Shown piece after piece: positions 1 through 15,690 of a stretch of 64,000 bases of DNA. A program made the translations under genes and the position numbers. Under the pieces are notes generated by a model. It made no database searches, was not told the origin of the DNA, and saw only the letters and a program-made list of their open reading frames with translations. Origin of the DNA: Phanerochaete sordida (taxonomy: Eukaryota; Basidiomycota; Agaricomycetes; Polyporales; Phanerochaetaceae); assembly GCA_019973155.2 (NCBI GenBank), contig BPQB01000001.1, positions 1,674,001 to 1,738,000 on the forward strand, read 5' to 3'. Within the stretch, counting starts at the first letter, position 1, and each line of letters begins with the position of its first letter.

Positions 1-1994
1 GTGGCCGCAGCGTGCCCGCACGCAGCTTGACACATCCTGCCCTGTGATCCCAGGTCGCTGGCTTGCACACGCTCCCGCTGCTCCCTCGGCCTCGAGTTAG
101 GTTCAGTCATCTCAGTCATCGCCGAGCCAGCTGTCAACAGGCCTGTGCTATACATACCAGCTTGCTAAACGTATCACGCCCTCTGCTCACTGAGGTCACG
201 CCCCAGCACCCCCGCGACCGTCAGCGACGCAGCCTGCAGTGCTGCTCACATCGCGGGGCGAGGCCCATCAGCCGGTGCCCTCGTCTTCCGCGTGTTGTGC
301 GCGCTGCGTCACTCGCGGTGCGCACGGCGACCACGCGCTGCGGTGCACATTATTTCAATTATCATCCGTAAGCTCGCACAGTACATTTGCAACATTATGC
401 CATTATGTTTCGGGTCTAGGTCTGGGTATAGCTATATCAGTGATAGAGAGGAGCGTAACGAAGAGGTGACATGCTACATTGCGAAGGGGATTACGGAATT
501 GCAAACGGGTGTAGGCTACTTGCATTATAGGCGAAAACTACGCGCAGCCAAGCGCACGGGGAGGGTAGGGTAAGCCGGCACGGATACGGGTGGCGGCACG
601 CTGGGACCGGACTGAAATGCAATTTGCGGGTGCGCGACATGCGGCGAGAGAAAAAGGGAGGCGGTGATTATAGAACGAGCGACGGTGGAGATTTTCTGAT
701 ACGAACGGGTAGGGGCGGTGCAGCATGACACGAGACAGGCGAGACAAAGAGGGGCACTGCAGGGCGGGCAGAGCTGGGATGGCGCGGAAGGGTGGATGGA
801 AGGGCCAGGCGGGCGTTGACGGGTGGGCGGTTGTATTGAATGATGGTTGGCGCAGAGGCCGGCGGTCGTGCGTTGAGGAGGCCAGCGTGCGAGCAGCTCG
901 CTGATCCGGCGTGGGTGGGAGATGCCCGAGGACGGCAGAAAGGCAAAGAAAAACTGATGCAATGTACAAGAGGGGCCAGGCAATATGGAGCGGTGGGGGA
1001 TTGCAGCGATGACGGCAGGGTGGAATCAGCAGGGGCGGGACGGGGTCAGGGCTGGAACAAGGTTGGGTCTTGTGTGCGAAAAGAGTGCGAAAACAAGAAG
1101 CAAGGAAGTCCGTGGGATCACATCATGAAATCGCCACAAAGCCAGAGGAGAACTCAATCGGGACAAGTGCCCCAACAGCAGCCGTATAGGTGAGAAGAAC
1201 GGGTTGTAATGCGGTGCAAAGTTGTAGAACATGAAGAGGCTGAAGAGGCGATGTGCAGATGGTGATGAACAACGACGAAAACAGAACGCACAGATCCAGA
1301 GACAAACGTCCTCCATGTGTACGGCATCATCTCTCCCCATGATGAGACCATGCGCAAGCCCCGCACGGGTGCAGCCCAGCATCATCAGGGTTCCCGCCAG
1401 CCCGAGGCACCTAGACCCGCCAGCGAGCGGTAGGCTGCCCATCCGAACAGCGAGGACCCCGTCTGATCTGGACCACCGTGCGTGGACACGAGCCGACAGT
1501 GTCCGCGGCCTGATGCGAGAATCGTCCGCGAGTAGTAGGCGTCCGTTCCGCATGCCTTCCACCGCTCCCACCACAGCACCGTGTCGCGGGACTCCTATCC
1601 GCGGCCTCTCCCTCTCGCCATCTCCCCATCGCAGCACATGCCCCGCCTTCGCGGCGGCACCCGATGCCATATCACCGCCTCAACAATACCACCTTCCCGT
1701 TCCGTACCATGCTTCCCGTCGTCGAGTGAGGGACCGGAATATTCAACAGCAAGAGATAGCAAGAAAACAATGTCCGATTGCGAGAGAAGGTCTAGAGCGT
1801 GCGAGTCGGCAGAGAACAGAGGAGAAGGTCTAGGGGGAGCTCCGAGGAGCTGCTCATAGATCCCCATGTTTAGAGTATTGCGGGATATGCTCGTTCATCT
1901 GCACGAAGCCGAAGTCCGGCGAGACTAGATGGACGCGCGTCAGCGTTGAATTCTAAAGAATCACAGAGACATCGGTGGGGCGGATAGACTGTGG
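1..1994. other. 3' flank of the HSF-type gene, no gene seen
   Basis: No reading frame here resembles a protein family. On the minus strand the stretch is rich in pyrimidine runs, as expected of a long 3' untranslated region of the HSF-type gene that ends just to its right. Several open frames exist in the GC-rich part but have erratic composition (Arg/Pro/Ser/Ala) and no splice-supported continuation. Confidence 0.4.
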
Positions 1995-4116
1995 TTAACA
2001 TGCTGTACGAACTGACGGCGCATGGGAGAGGGGCGGGGTAGGGGGAGCAAAGAAAGGCTGGACTTACTCACATCTGTTAATGTCCGCACCCTCGCCCGCC
2101 TGACCGTAACCGTCCGCACCGGGTGTGTTCGCCGTCGACGAGGAGCCCGACAAGCTCGACGCGCTCGTGCTGGGCCGCACGCTGCGGCCGTAGATGCCGT
2201 GCGAACTTTGCGTGTGATGAGCACTGCTGTGGTGATCGTCGACCGCGCCGTACGCGAAGTCGGCCTGGGCCGGGTTGAAGCCGTAGGTGTCGCTCACGGA
2301 GCTCATGCCCATCATGCTTCGCACTCGCGGGATCGCCGAGTGATCGTCACCAGGGTGCGGTGATGTCGATGGACGTTCAGAGTGCGCAGAGTGCGGCGGG
2401 TGCTCTGTGTAGGGCGAAGGGTAGGGTGACATCGCGTGGCTGTGCCGTCGGTCCCGTCGGACGCTGAGTGAGCCCGGATTGTACGCCGACGCTTTCGACG
2501 ACGGCGGCCGTGACGAGGCCGGAGTCAGAGGGCGATGGGAGGAATTCGGGCGAGAATATTCAAATGGGTGGGCGCCCGTATCATCGTACGGCGTCGAGAT
2601 CGAAGACATGGAGGAGACGCTGTAGCCCGTCGCAGGCCGACTATCTGGAGACGTGCCGCCGGCGTGTGCGGAACGGGGCAGAGAGCCGTACGAGCTAGGG
2701 TACGAATTAATGCTCGTGGGGGGCCTCGAGCCATAGCCTCCAGCTCCGCCGGAGGTATTTGGGTTCAAGAGACTGGATAGGCTGCCCGAAGAATGAGCGT
2801 TTGAGCCTCCGTTCGAGAAACCCCAGCTCGACTGCTCCGAGTGGGAATAGGCCGAGCTCGGAGAGGGCAAGAGCATGTCCCGCCCATTCCCAGCCGACGC
2901 TCCGCTCGAGTACGACGACAACGGCGTGTACGCTGTGTTCGACGACGGCGGGTCATCCGCTGGTGTCAGCGGGTAGTGGTGCGAGTACATGCCATTGTGG
3001 GAGTGCGCAGACAGAGAGGACGGGTGCGGGTCCGAAGGGACCGTGAGCGGCGGTAGAGCTGCGCGGGGGTAGCTGGTTCCCCAGCCGGCAGCTGTCGACT
3101 GCGTCAAGGGGGTGAATGATCCTGGTGCGGAAAATCCGCGCGCGCGCCTGCCCGGAGAACCAGGGCCGCTAGGAACACCCAAGCTGTGCGGGTTCATGCC
3201 TACAGCAGATCTGGGCGGGGGTATGACGGGGACATCGACGTTGTTGTCACGCTTTCTAGGCTTCGGTAAGCGCGGTGGGACGCGCCGCTTGAAGTTCGCG
3301 ACGACTTCAGGGGGTGAATGGCGGTTGAGCGTTGGGTGTGCTGTGGAGATCGACCATTGTGAGCTTACACCGGCCCCGCTCGCGCACAATAGAGGGCACA
3401 CGTACACCAAGTACTCGCGTCAGGATCGTCGATTGCTGGGTCGACGTTCCGCAGGTTGACCTTCCGCATGAAGCCATAGATCTAGACCGACGCGAAAGTC
3501 AGGGAACAATCAAATTCGGGACGTCAGTAGGTGGCAGTGCAACTGAAGGGGCAGACGGCGGCTCACGTTCAGCTGGCGCGAGAAACTTGCAAAGCGCGAC
3601 TGGCGGTAGACACTGGGCAGGACGTGGAGGGCGAGCTGTTCTGGTCGCTCGACAATGATGTGTTCGCCGGCGGGATCCCAGCGGATCATGTGGTGGTTCT
3701 CCGGTCGCTCGAGAAGACTGCGCGACGGCGGCGAGCGTCAGCGGGGACGGTCTAGTAAGCGGGATCTGCACGCACGCGTAGAGTTTGGTCAGGAACGTCG
3801 CCTGTGGCTTTGTCGGCTGAGGCGGGACGCCATCTTGCTTGGAGCCGGTGGGCGAGTCCTGCTTTGGCGACGAGGCGGTCTGGGACGACGGCGAGTTGGA
3901 CTCGGTGTCGTTCTGCGTTGGGCTGGGCTCTTCGTGGTCCTGGGGCGAGCTGGAGGAGGGTGGGGCGGGGGCGGAGGCGTTGCCCTGCGTGACGAGCTGG
4001 GGAGGATACATGACCCCGGCGGTGTTGGAGGAGGGACCCTGGAGCTGGAAGTGGGAGTGGCCGTTGCTGTCTGGTCGCTGGTACTGGCGACCGTAGGTGG
4101 GGTAGAGGTCGGCCAT
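1995..4116 (-). CDS. HSF-type DNA-binding domain transcription factor
   Basis: Predicted exons on the minus strand are 4116-3776, 3717-3567, 3481-3406, 3340-2072 and a tiny last exon 2011-1995, giving about 617 residues. The heat-shock-factor DNA-binding domain spans roughly residues 106-220 and is split by three introns: FLTKLYA, then IRWDPAGEHIIVERPEQLA, then FSRQLN|IYGFMRKVNL, then a basic PRLPKPRKR tail. The rest is a low-complexity Ser/Pro/Tyr-rich region, probably for activation or regulation; no clear HR-A/B trimerisation coiled coil is visible, so the protein resembles Mga1/Sfl1/fungal developmental HSF-like regulators as much as true Hsf1. A nuclear, promoter-binding role follows from the family. 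If the last intron is not used, translation stops at 2064. The upstream region is unusually long and gene-free. Confidence 0.88.
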
Positions 4117-7100
4117 GGCGATGGCAGAGGAGGACTCGGTGCCCGGGAAGAGCGCGAGGCAAGGGATTGGCAGAAGAGAAGGGAGGAGGGCACGGGAGAT
4201 GCAGGTGTTCTAGTCGCGGAAGGCTTCCAAATATAAGCGAAGGGCCAAAAGTTGGAGAGGAAGCTAATAGATTTTGGCGCCGGTGTGGGAGAGGAGGATC
4301 TGGACGAGGTTTGACGGACGGTGACGGAGACTGTCACGACGACGGGACGAGGACGAGGACAGAGCACGCGGAGAGGCCGGCGGTGGATTTAATTCGAGCA
4401 CCGAACGGGGCGTACGTAAACCCCGCAAACCCTCCAGGGATCGAGCACCTGCCTGCTAAACTCGGGCTCTCGCACCCGCGGGCAAACCTAGGCCAATTGA
4501 CGACGCCTGCAAAGCTGCTGCTGCCGCGGTCGCTGGCGTTCTGATGCACCGCTGATGCTGATGTCGTCTGCCGCAGTGTCGAGCACACAAAAGCGAGCCG
4601 CAACCCTCGTCACGACCCGCCCCGTCGTCTGCGCGCCCACACGTCCGTATCCCCGGATACCTCCTCCTCCATTCGGCGGACGCTTTGGCACCGCTGCACA
4701 TCTCCGGGGTCCCACCCCGCGCCGCCGCCCGTGTGACCCATTTACGCTGTGACGCGGCCGTCACGCGCGTGCGTGCGCCCGAGCCTGAGCCTGCGTCTGC
4801 GCGGTGTGCGCCTGCGCCGCCTGGCCCTACAAGGTTTGCTGGAAGCCGCTGCCGTTCCATCTGAACGCCCTCGCTCTCTGATCGAACGTCGACGCGTCCA
4901 ACGACCGCCTCCGAACGCTCTCCTGCCTGCTTATCTCGGGCCAGTCACGAGCTCCCGGTCGCGCACTGCACGCCGCCCGCCGCCCGCTGCTGCTCCTTAC
5001 AGCCTCCAGCCTCGAGCCCGCTGCGGCGGCTGCCTCGCACACGCCCGTCGGCCAACTCCATTCCTCGGAACATGCCTCCCATCACCCCAACTCTCCCACC
5101 GCGGCCGCCACGACTGCCCCCCGTGTCCTCCGTGGCTAAACGCGCCACACCACGCCCATCGCTCGGCGACTCGGCCGATCTGCCACACTGCCAGCCTGCC
5201 CAGAGCCCGTTCAATGCGCCAGCGCTGCGCATCCTCGCTCGCGCGCCCTTATCCCCTATCACAGGCCGCCCCGCGAGCCACGAGGACCAGCCCTGCGGCC
5301 AACGCCTGTGCCACAGCAGCACCCCCGCCTGTGCTCGCAGGCCTGTTCATTCCGGCGGCACGTCGGCAGCCCGCCCGTCGCCCAGGCGCCCTCTGGGATC
5401 TGACCCGTCTTCGTCCCATTGGGCGATCTCGTTCGAGGGTGAGCACCCTTCCTTCCGCCTCCCTTGCGCGTGCTTCCCACAGACCCTGGGCTCGTTCCCT
5501 CGGGCCTTCTGCCTCCTTCCGTCGAGAGACAATTCACCGGGTCTATTTGCCGGCATGCTTCTCCCCTCGCCGCGTTCCCCATCTTGGGCTTCTGCCCCAT
5601 CTGTCCAACAGCCTCCATCGACGCAGCCCAGTCTCGAGCAGTGCTCCCGTAAGCGAGTGCGCACCTGGCACCGCGACACGCTCTCTATCGCAAGCGGGCG
5701 TGTCGATGCGCGCCGCTCATGTGCACCTCTTATCGCGCCGCGGCGGCTTTTCGCGTCGCGCTATCAGGCTGCAGCCCAGGCAGGGTCGGCGCAGAGCGTG
5801 CGCGGCGGAGTATCACTGACTGGCCAGTCGCGTATCTAATGAACATTGCCACGCTCTGTTAATAATCTGTTGCCAACAAAGACGCTACTGGCACCATCTT
5901 CATCTAACGGGAGACGCGCTAGCCACATATGACACGAAAAATGCGCACAGGGCCGTGCGCGTGCGCGCGGAGGACGGTGCACGGGTCTGGACAGCGACGT
6001 TCGCTGAGCTGAATGGCGGCGGGAGCGCCCGAGTAAGCTTTGGCAGAGCCACCGCGGACGTACGAAGCTTCCTGCGGTATCACCTCTTCTCGCCTCTGCT
6101 GCTTCGCGGTCCTCTGCGACGGCGAGAAGAAGCACTTCTTTCTCGTGGGCGATCAGCCGCGTGCCGCCGCCAGACTGCTCGCTGTGCCCTTCGTCGTCCC
6201 GATTCGCTAACCGCCGGGGATTGTGGCGCGCCTTCGCTGTCCCCGCCTGCGCGCGCGGGGCGTCTGGCCGCCGTCACGCGCGGAGGCGTCGGCGCGGGGT
6301 GGGCACGGCGGGTCTCGTGCGCGTGCATCCGCCTGCAGCAGCCTGCGTGCGCGCTGCCACCGGCTTCCGTGCCATGGTGCCATGCCGGCGGTGCATTCTC
6401 GTCCCGCTCGCTCCGTGGCTGCTGCTGCTGCGCGCGAGGCGCACGTTGCTACCGGACGGTCGTCGGTGATCTGCGCCCGCCCATATGCGGTGCCGTCCCA
6501 TCTCATGTCCTCGGTTGGGCCCCAGAGCTCCTCGGACGGCGCCGCGCAGCGCTGCGGGCCCCGGCCGTCTGGGTCTCGGGCGATTGCCCCATCCGCACCC
6601 GGGCTGACACATGCGCGCGGCGCCCGCCCGCATTGTCGCGAGCCGCCGCCGCCGCGGTGTGCGCGTGCCGGCGCGGGCTGCGTTCGTGTTTGTTTTCCGT
6701 GTCTGCTTCGACCAGGGCCCGTGTGTCGCGCACGTCGCGCGCAGGGGTTCGCCGCGCGACGTGCGCACACGCTCTGTCGCAACGGCGCGGAGAGTGGTCG
6801 GTGGGTGCGTGATGCAGGCGTCGGAACGGACGGCGGTCGGGAGCGCGTGCGTCGATCGAGGAGGAGAGGAATGGGTGCAGGCAGGTGCTCGCTGCGCTTG
6901 ACGGAAGAAGGCCGCTAGTTCCGCCGCGGACGCCGTTGCCGCGGCAGCGCCGTTGTGGGGTCCCCGGAAGCAAACGCGCGCGGTGGTGATCGAGCGTGGG
7001 AAGATGATTCGGTTGGCCCCATTTGATTTGTGTTTGATTTGGTGTGGCCACGGCTCGGCAGCGGCCGAGGGTCCGTTTGATGGGAACCGTGTCGATGAGG

Positions 7101-10100
7101 AAGGTGAGCTCGGTGGAGGAGGCGCCTTGGATTCTTCCATAAGCACGGGGACGACGGAGGGCCAGACAGCGTGCCCGCTGCCCCGCGGCTCCAGCGCGGG
7201 CGGCGCATGCGAACGTCCCCAGGGGGAGCGGCGCACGCACCCGCTCGCGAAGCCCGAGGTGCTAAATGCCATGTGCGAGAAGGACTCCCTCGCCTGTCGC
7301 GGCGCCGCCGCCGGCTGCTGGCCCTCCGGGCGCGACGAAATCGCACTGGTGTCATTCGGGGCCTTGGAGCAGCAGGCATCGAGCAGCGACGATCGTGACG
7401 GGGCTCGGAGGCGAGCAATGCGCGCAGCCGAACTCTGTCCTCGATCACCTCGACCAGCCCCACGCTTACCCCAGCCTGCCCGCAAAGGCTAACTGATTCC
7501 CCCGATGGGGGCCTTCTCCTGGCCCGCCGCCACACGCTTACCTTGACGGACTAAATTGCCAGCTGGGCCCGCCGCCCGCTTGGGCAATGTCCCCTCGGCG
7601 AGCAGCCCCCTAGGCTGCTTGCGTACGTGGAGTGCACACACAAGTGCATTTTGCGCGGGTCCCTCCCTCAGGTTCGCGGCCCCTGTGCGGTCGAACACAG
7701 CGGTTCTCCGCCTACGTTATCCCTAGTGCGCGTCACGCGGCCGCCTGCATTTCCTTCTGACGATAACCGATTTGACGCTTCGGCCTTCTCTACCAGGAAC
7801 GTGAGAACTTCTCGCATCCCCCAACGCGCTTCTGCGACGGTCGTGCCACCACTCTCCCCTGCCTTTGTGGCAATCCGCTTCTTTGGTGCGTGATTGTTTC
7901 CTTCTGCGGACACCATATGTCCTCATTCTGCCTGGCGACTAGCTCACAAGACGTCAACGGCTCAGTCACAATCAGGTGGATCCTGCGTTGACAGTCTCAG
8001 GCCATGCGCAGGGAGGCTTCTGTGAGATGATGCCATTGGCACTTCGGCTCCATACTCTGTCTAACTGACATACTCTCTGGCCCACAGTCTAGTCCCGATG
8101 GCTTTGTACGTTGCTGAGCAAATATATCATGATCGCTTTGATACATCATCTCGTACAGGTCCATATTTCGGACGGCGCTGTCTGCTCTGGTCATCATCAT
8201 GAACCAAACCAATTTTCACATTGGCTTCTCTCCGCGGGGTGCCTCTCACGCACGCAGGACTAGGCTTGGAAAATTACGTTGGGGAGCTTCTCGTCGTTCC
8301 TGCCGCTCTTCTGCTCTACACGGAAATCCATATGTGTGGCCAGGCTGCTCCGCTGATTTCCAAATGAACGACCCGGCCTTCGCCTCAGAGGCCAGCACCG
8401 TCGTCCCACGATCCTAGCAAGCCTCGGCCGGGAACATACGATACCCTTCGCCCTTGCCTCCCATACCATGTGCTTATGTCAACAGCGAGATCCCTGGGAG
8501 CCCGACTTGCGCCTAGCACATGTACCTGTGCTCCCCGCGCAAACCATGGCCGATGCGTATCAGCTCGCAAGGCTTCTCCTTGACCGGAACAACAAGGGAG
8601 GGCGTTCGTAGCTGCCTTCGCATGATGAGAGAGATGCTTAATCTCCACATCTTCAAGCGGTATGCAGGTTATGCTTTCCGTCAGATCGTGCTGACGGTTG
8701 CATACGGTCAGACCAGCGCCGTGAGACCACCGAGCCTCGAGACCCCGGACAACCTACGTTGGCGAATGCTGACTACGAGCCACAGGACAACTACAATCAC
8801 CTTACTCAACGGTCACGCTTATTCTAAGTCCACGCGCTTGCTTCAGCGTGACCGACATGACGCACGGTTCATCTTAAAAATGCAGGTGCGGGCGGCCTGA
8901 TCTCTCCCAGTCGGCTTCAAACCACTGACGTGACCCGCCCTGTGCGGCGTCGAAGTTGCGCCCGCCATACATAGACGTCTGCTCGCTTGTGGCGATCTCT
9001 CTTCGCCCCGGTCCCCGCGCGGTGGAATTAGCTCGACGCACCCAGCCACCATCCGTGCGAAGGTTCTGCGGGCTTCCCGCATTCGCTCTGTGCGGCCGCC
9101 ACTGAGTTACAGCGTTCAGTCATGGTGCGTCAGCTTCATACTTTCTATTCCCGACCGCGCTGACACCTGCACGTGCGGCAGACATGGCGGCCACGTCAAC
9201 CTCAGTCCGCTCGAGAGCTGCGACGTACTCGGGCTGACCATATCGTGTAGTCAATCTTACTCAAGGTTCTCGCTGACTCGCGGTCACGTTACGTGTTACT
9301 ATATGCGTCCGTATACGCCGTGGGCAGGTCCGTCTGCGGGCTAGGGTCATCTCGGAACGCTGAGTACAAGGGCCGTGCCACAGCCAACGCGCGAAGACAC
9401 CTGCCACACAGGATGACACGTCCGTTCCTGAAGACCACGGGTCAATGAGCGATGATGCGAAGCCAGCTGGAACGCGTTCGGTCGCCGCGGCCAGTGAAGC
9501 ACTGTATTCCCACAAGCTTCCTATGTTTCTTCGTCCGAAGTCTAATCGCCCACGCAGGACCCTGTATCCCGACGCCGCTCGGGTAGCACACGACTGGCGT
9601 CGGTGGTAAAGTTTACGCTCGCGCAAGCTCTATACCTGTCAGCAAACTTTCCACAGGAGTGGCATTAGGGTGTTTTCCTGCTGTACCACCCCCTATCTCG
9701 CATGTACCGACTGGGTTTGGACGGCAATGTACCTCGCGGTGTATCGGCCAAAATACATGCGCGTCAGGCAAGGTGCCGCGTCTGTTTTGTGCTCGCGGAC
9801 ACAGCACCGCGCGGACCCTTGCACTGCGTGTCGACGCGAGACGCCATCGGATTTACAGCCAAGCTCCCGCCGAGGGCAAGCCGATTGGCCTGCGAATCGC
9901 CGCGGGGAGGCACACACCGGGCGCGCAGAGCGGGCGGCCGCACCAGGCCTCAGTGCGCGCCCGTCACGTGCTCTTTAACGCAGCGCGCGCGGCCCTGGCG
10001 GTGCCCTCTGCTCGCGGTGCACGGCGCCCCGCGCGCGGCGCGTCTGCGGGGTCCGCGGGCGCAGCACCACGCGTCCCACGTCGCCGTCGGCGGGGGCGGT

Positions 10101-11536
10101 GTCGCCCGCACGGCCGCCGCTCAGGCGTGGCACGGGCGCCCGACGCGGCGGGCGGAGGACGGCGGCGCCGGCGCCAGGGCTTTGGGGGGCGCGGCGCGGG
10201 TGCCCACGCAGGTCGCCGCGGCGCACACCCGCACGCACGCCGCGGCACGCTGGGCCGTGCGACGTGCGGGCCCCCCGAGGCGCCGCGCAGGGCAGGGCGA
10301 GTGCGGGCGCAGCGCGGCGGGGCGGGCCCGGGCACGCGCCTGCGCGCCCGGGTGCACGCGAGCGCGCTGTGGCGCCGCCGCAGGCACCGCGGCACGCGCT
10401 CCGCCCGCACGTCGCGGTGCACCTTCGCGGGAGGGCTTCGCGCGCATCGAGATCGGCCGAAGCTGCTGCCAGGATTTGCGGGCGGGCACGCGCGCGCGGG
10501 CTTCCATGCGTGCTGTCGGGCACGCTCGACATACGCTGCGCTGAGTTCGCGGGGCGCGGCGCGGACTCGACATGTCGTTGCGGATGTGGCGTCCAGGTCT
10601 TCCCATGCGCGCCACCGCAGGCGCGCGGCGCAGGGACCGCGTCGATGCTGCAATGTCTGGATGAGCTTATAGAACAGTCGATACGAAATACCTGACTAAA
10701 TGTCTCTCACAATAATACATGTCAGAGCGCTGTACGTACAGAGCGCGTCTGCCATTGAACGGGCCCTTGGGCTTGAGACATTCATGGTGCACAATGGCCG
10801 AGAGACAAGGCAGATGCAGCTCCACTCAAGGCGCGACGGCATTTGTAATGTGTGGGCTCGAGGCAGCGTACGTAGGCAGGCGAGCGGGCTATTGCAGTCC
10901 GAGCAATATGGCTGTATCGGTGCGAGGTTTCAACATGCCGTCTCACGGGAAAGTGTATTCTGCTCTGCGGCACGCACCAGGCCCCTACGTCACGCTCTCA
11001 GCCGCAGTGCAGCCAAGCGGGAGAAGACGAGGAGTCGTCTTAATTCCCAACGTCCACGTCGCCCGAACGTCGCCTGCTAGGATGCTCGGTTGGCGTGTGA
11101 TGGCTGGCCCTATCACTGCCCGAAGTCGGACGGTCGCTAGAGCGATCAATGCGGAGATGCTGCAGCCCAAGGCCGTGCCAGGGAGGCTGCTCGCCGCTGC
11201 TACGGCCACTGCCCGTTTTTTGTTGTTGCTGGCGGCGTCGAGGGTCGAGGCACGGCGCTGGATATTCATTTCGGAGCAGCCCCGGAGGCCGGAAGCAAAA
11301 GGAGAAAACATTGATCCGGACGCCGAGGCGACACCGCAGAGCGACCTGGTAATCCATCTCGCTGTGGACACTTCGCAAACGTTACGTCCTGTTCACGAAC
11401 AACCTGCTAACATCGTCGAGAGCCTCCGCGTTGCTGCAGGTCGCCGTCGGGACCTCGCAAAAAGTACACTCTTTCTCCAGGTCGTCCCAACAACCAGCCC
11501 TTCTCTTAGTACCAACTTTGTAATACCTCCCTCGAC
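4117..11536. other. 7.4 kb GC-rich gene-poor interval
   Basis: This lies between the divergently transcribed HSF-type gene and the AGC kinase gene. The first 150 bp on the minus strand is pyrimidine-rich and fits a 5' untranslated leader of the HSF gene; the last 100 bp fits the kinase leader. Between them, very GC-rich blocks (about 6.0-7.5 kb and 9.9-10.65 kb) alternate with neutral sequence. Several long open frames exist, but all are Arg/Ala/Pro/Ser-rich on both strands at once, which is what GC-rich noncoding DNA produces. No transposon protein, tRNA or terminal repeat was recognised. Confidence 0.5.
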
Positions 11537-14401
<2,865 letters not shown>

Positions 14402-15444
14402 GCCACTCGCCCGCGTGTGCCGTCCGCCTCCACTTCGTTCTGGACTGTGGTATCCGTTTCTCTCGGGATCTCGCTCGCCATCTTTGCTCCCCTTAATTCG
14501 TCCGTCCTCGCGGTTTCGCTCGTGTTCGCTGCTTTTCCTCGCCTTTGCTTTCTCCGGGATGATTACTGCCGTGTGTTATATATGCTTCCTCGTTGCTCGC
14601 TTGTCGTTGCTTGTTTATCTCCAACGCCTGCCCCGCGCCTGTGCTCCCGCCCTGCGGGGCCCGCGCACAGGCCGGCCGCGCAGGTTGTTGCACATTCATA
14701 CCATCCAACTCTCCTTGAAGTGTCACTGTACCATCATTCTCGCATCTTCCCTTCTAGTTACTGCGCTGGCGTTGCATTCTCCACCATCACCTCGTTCGTT
14801 CTTCCGTGTCATCTCCTCATAACTATACCTAGTACGCTAGCCATCACAAACCACTAAACGGATTTTCGCAAGTCGCTTATAGAGATTTCTTAGTAGTATG
14901 ATGTACAGGAGGAGGTTTCATAGTAGGAGTATATATGCTGTTGGTGTAGGCATTCCTCATAGTTCGACGAAGAGGCCTCGCCGTTACAAAGGTGGGAGGA
15001 TGATTGCTGACACTGGTATCCAACACTGCTGGATATGGCCAGCCAGCTCATGCCTTCATCAGGTTATCTGTGGTTAGTCTCGACCGACGAAATAGCTGTA
15101 TTCAGCTTCTGTCACACTCGGCGAGAAAATGAAGGAGAGCGGGAGCAGACGTTTCGTGGACAACTTCCATTTGTGGACATGCGTGCAGGAAGCGCCTACT
15201 TTCCCACGACCGTCTGGTGCGGCGAGAGACGGCGAGGTGCTCGATGAACTCATTACGCTCCTCCTCGACCTCGTTTTCGCCTGGTGCTCTGTCAACGCGA
15301 CGAAGAGGTGCTTATACCTCACGTCTAGCATCCCAACTAGTTGCAGTGCTGCTATGACTCTTTGAACTGTTGTGAGTAAACAAAACGCTGTGATTCGTCA
15401 GTTCGCATTTGACTGAGGCATTTCTTGCTGGCAGCACACATACA
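14402..15444. other. Kinase 3' flank and intergenic region
   Basis: The first 450 bp is T/C-rich and fits the kinase 3' untranslated region. At 15074-15370 all frames of both strands stay open for 60-95 codons and some look protein-like, but none has a supported start plus splice structure, so no gene is called. Confidence 0.4.
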
Positions 15445-15690
15445 ATGGCATTCGCACAAGCACTACGGCTCTCACACCGTCAAAGACGCACTTTCCTTTC
15501 GACACTCTTCTCACTCACGGCCGCCGTCTCGGTGCTCACCGTCGCGGGCTCGGACGTGCTGCCATGCCCCGCTCGGAGCAGCACGAAGCGCTTTGCGGAG
15601 GAGGAAGGCGAGGGGCAGGGTCGTGCGACGCGGGGGCGGGCCATCGTCGAGAAGCGGCCGCGCAGGTGGATTGAAGAGGATCGGCCGTAA
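15445..15690 (+). CDS. Small single-pass membrane protein, unknown function
   Basis: A single-exon frame of 81 residues. It starts with a short basic segment (RLSHRQRRT), followed by one hydrophobic helix (FLSTLFSLTAAVSVLTVAG), a DVLPCPAR motif and a hydrophilic acidic/basic tail ending in RRWIEEDRP. The order basic residues, one TM helix, conserved-looking Cys-Pro motif and charged tail is coherent in a way the overlapping minus-strand frames are not. It could be a mitochondrial inner-membrane or ER protein; the family is not recognised. The start chosen is the first ATG before the hydrophobic segment. Confidence 0.6.
   Translation: MAFAQALRLSHRQRRTFLSTLFSLTAAVSVLTVAGSDVLPCPARSSTKRFAEEEGEGQGRATRGRAIVEKRPRRWIEEDRP

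Noticed and set aside
4749..5819. 356-codon open frame on the plus strand upstream of the HSF gene
   Set aside because: Composition dominated by Arg/Pro/Ser/Ala; no domain; overlaps equally long frames in another phase.
6274..7485. 403-codon open frame on the minus strand
   Set aside because: Same reason: low stop density from high GC, no recognisable domain, no splice continuation.
9659..10672. 337-codon open frame on the plus strand
   Set aside because: Mostly Arg/Ala/Gly runs from a CGCG-rich block; all frames are open there.
15074..15331. 85-codon minus-strand frame starting MLDVRYKHLF
   Set aside because: Two other frames of the same segment look equally protein-like; no start or splice model could be preferred.
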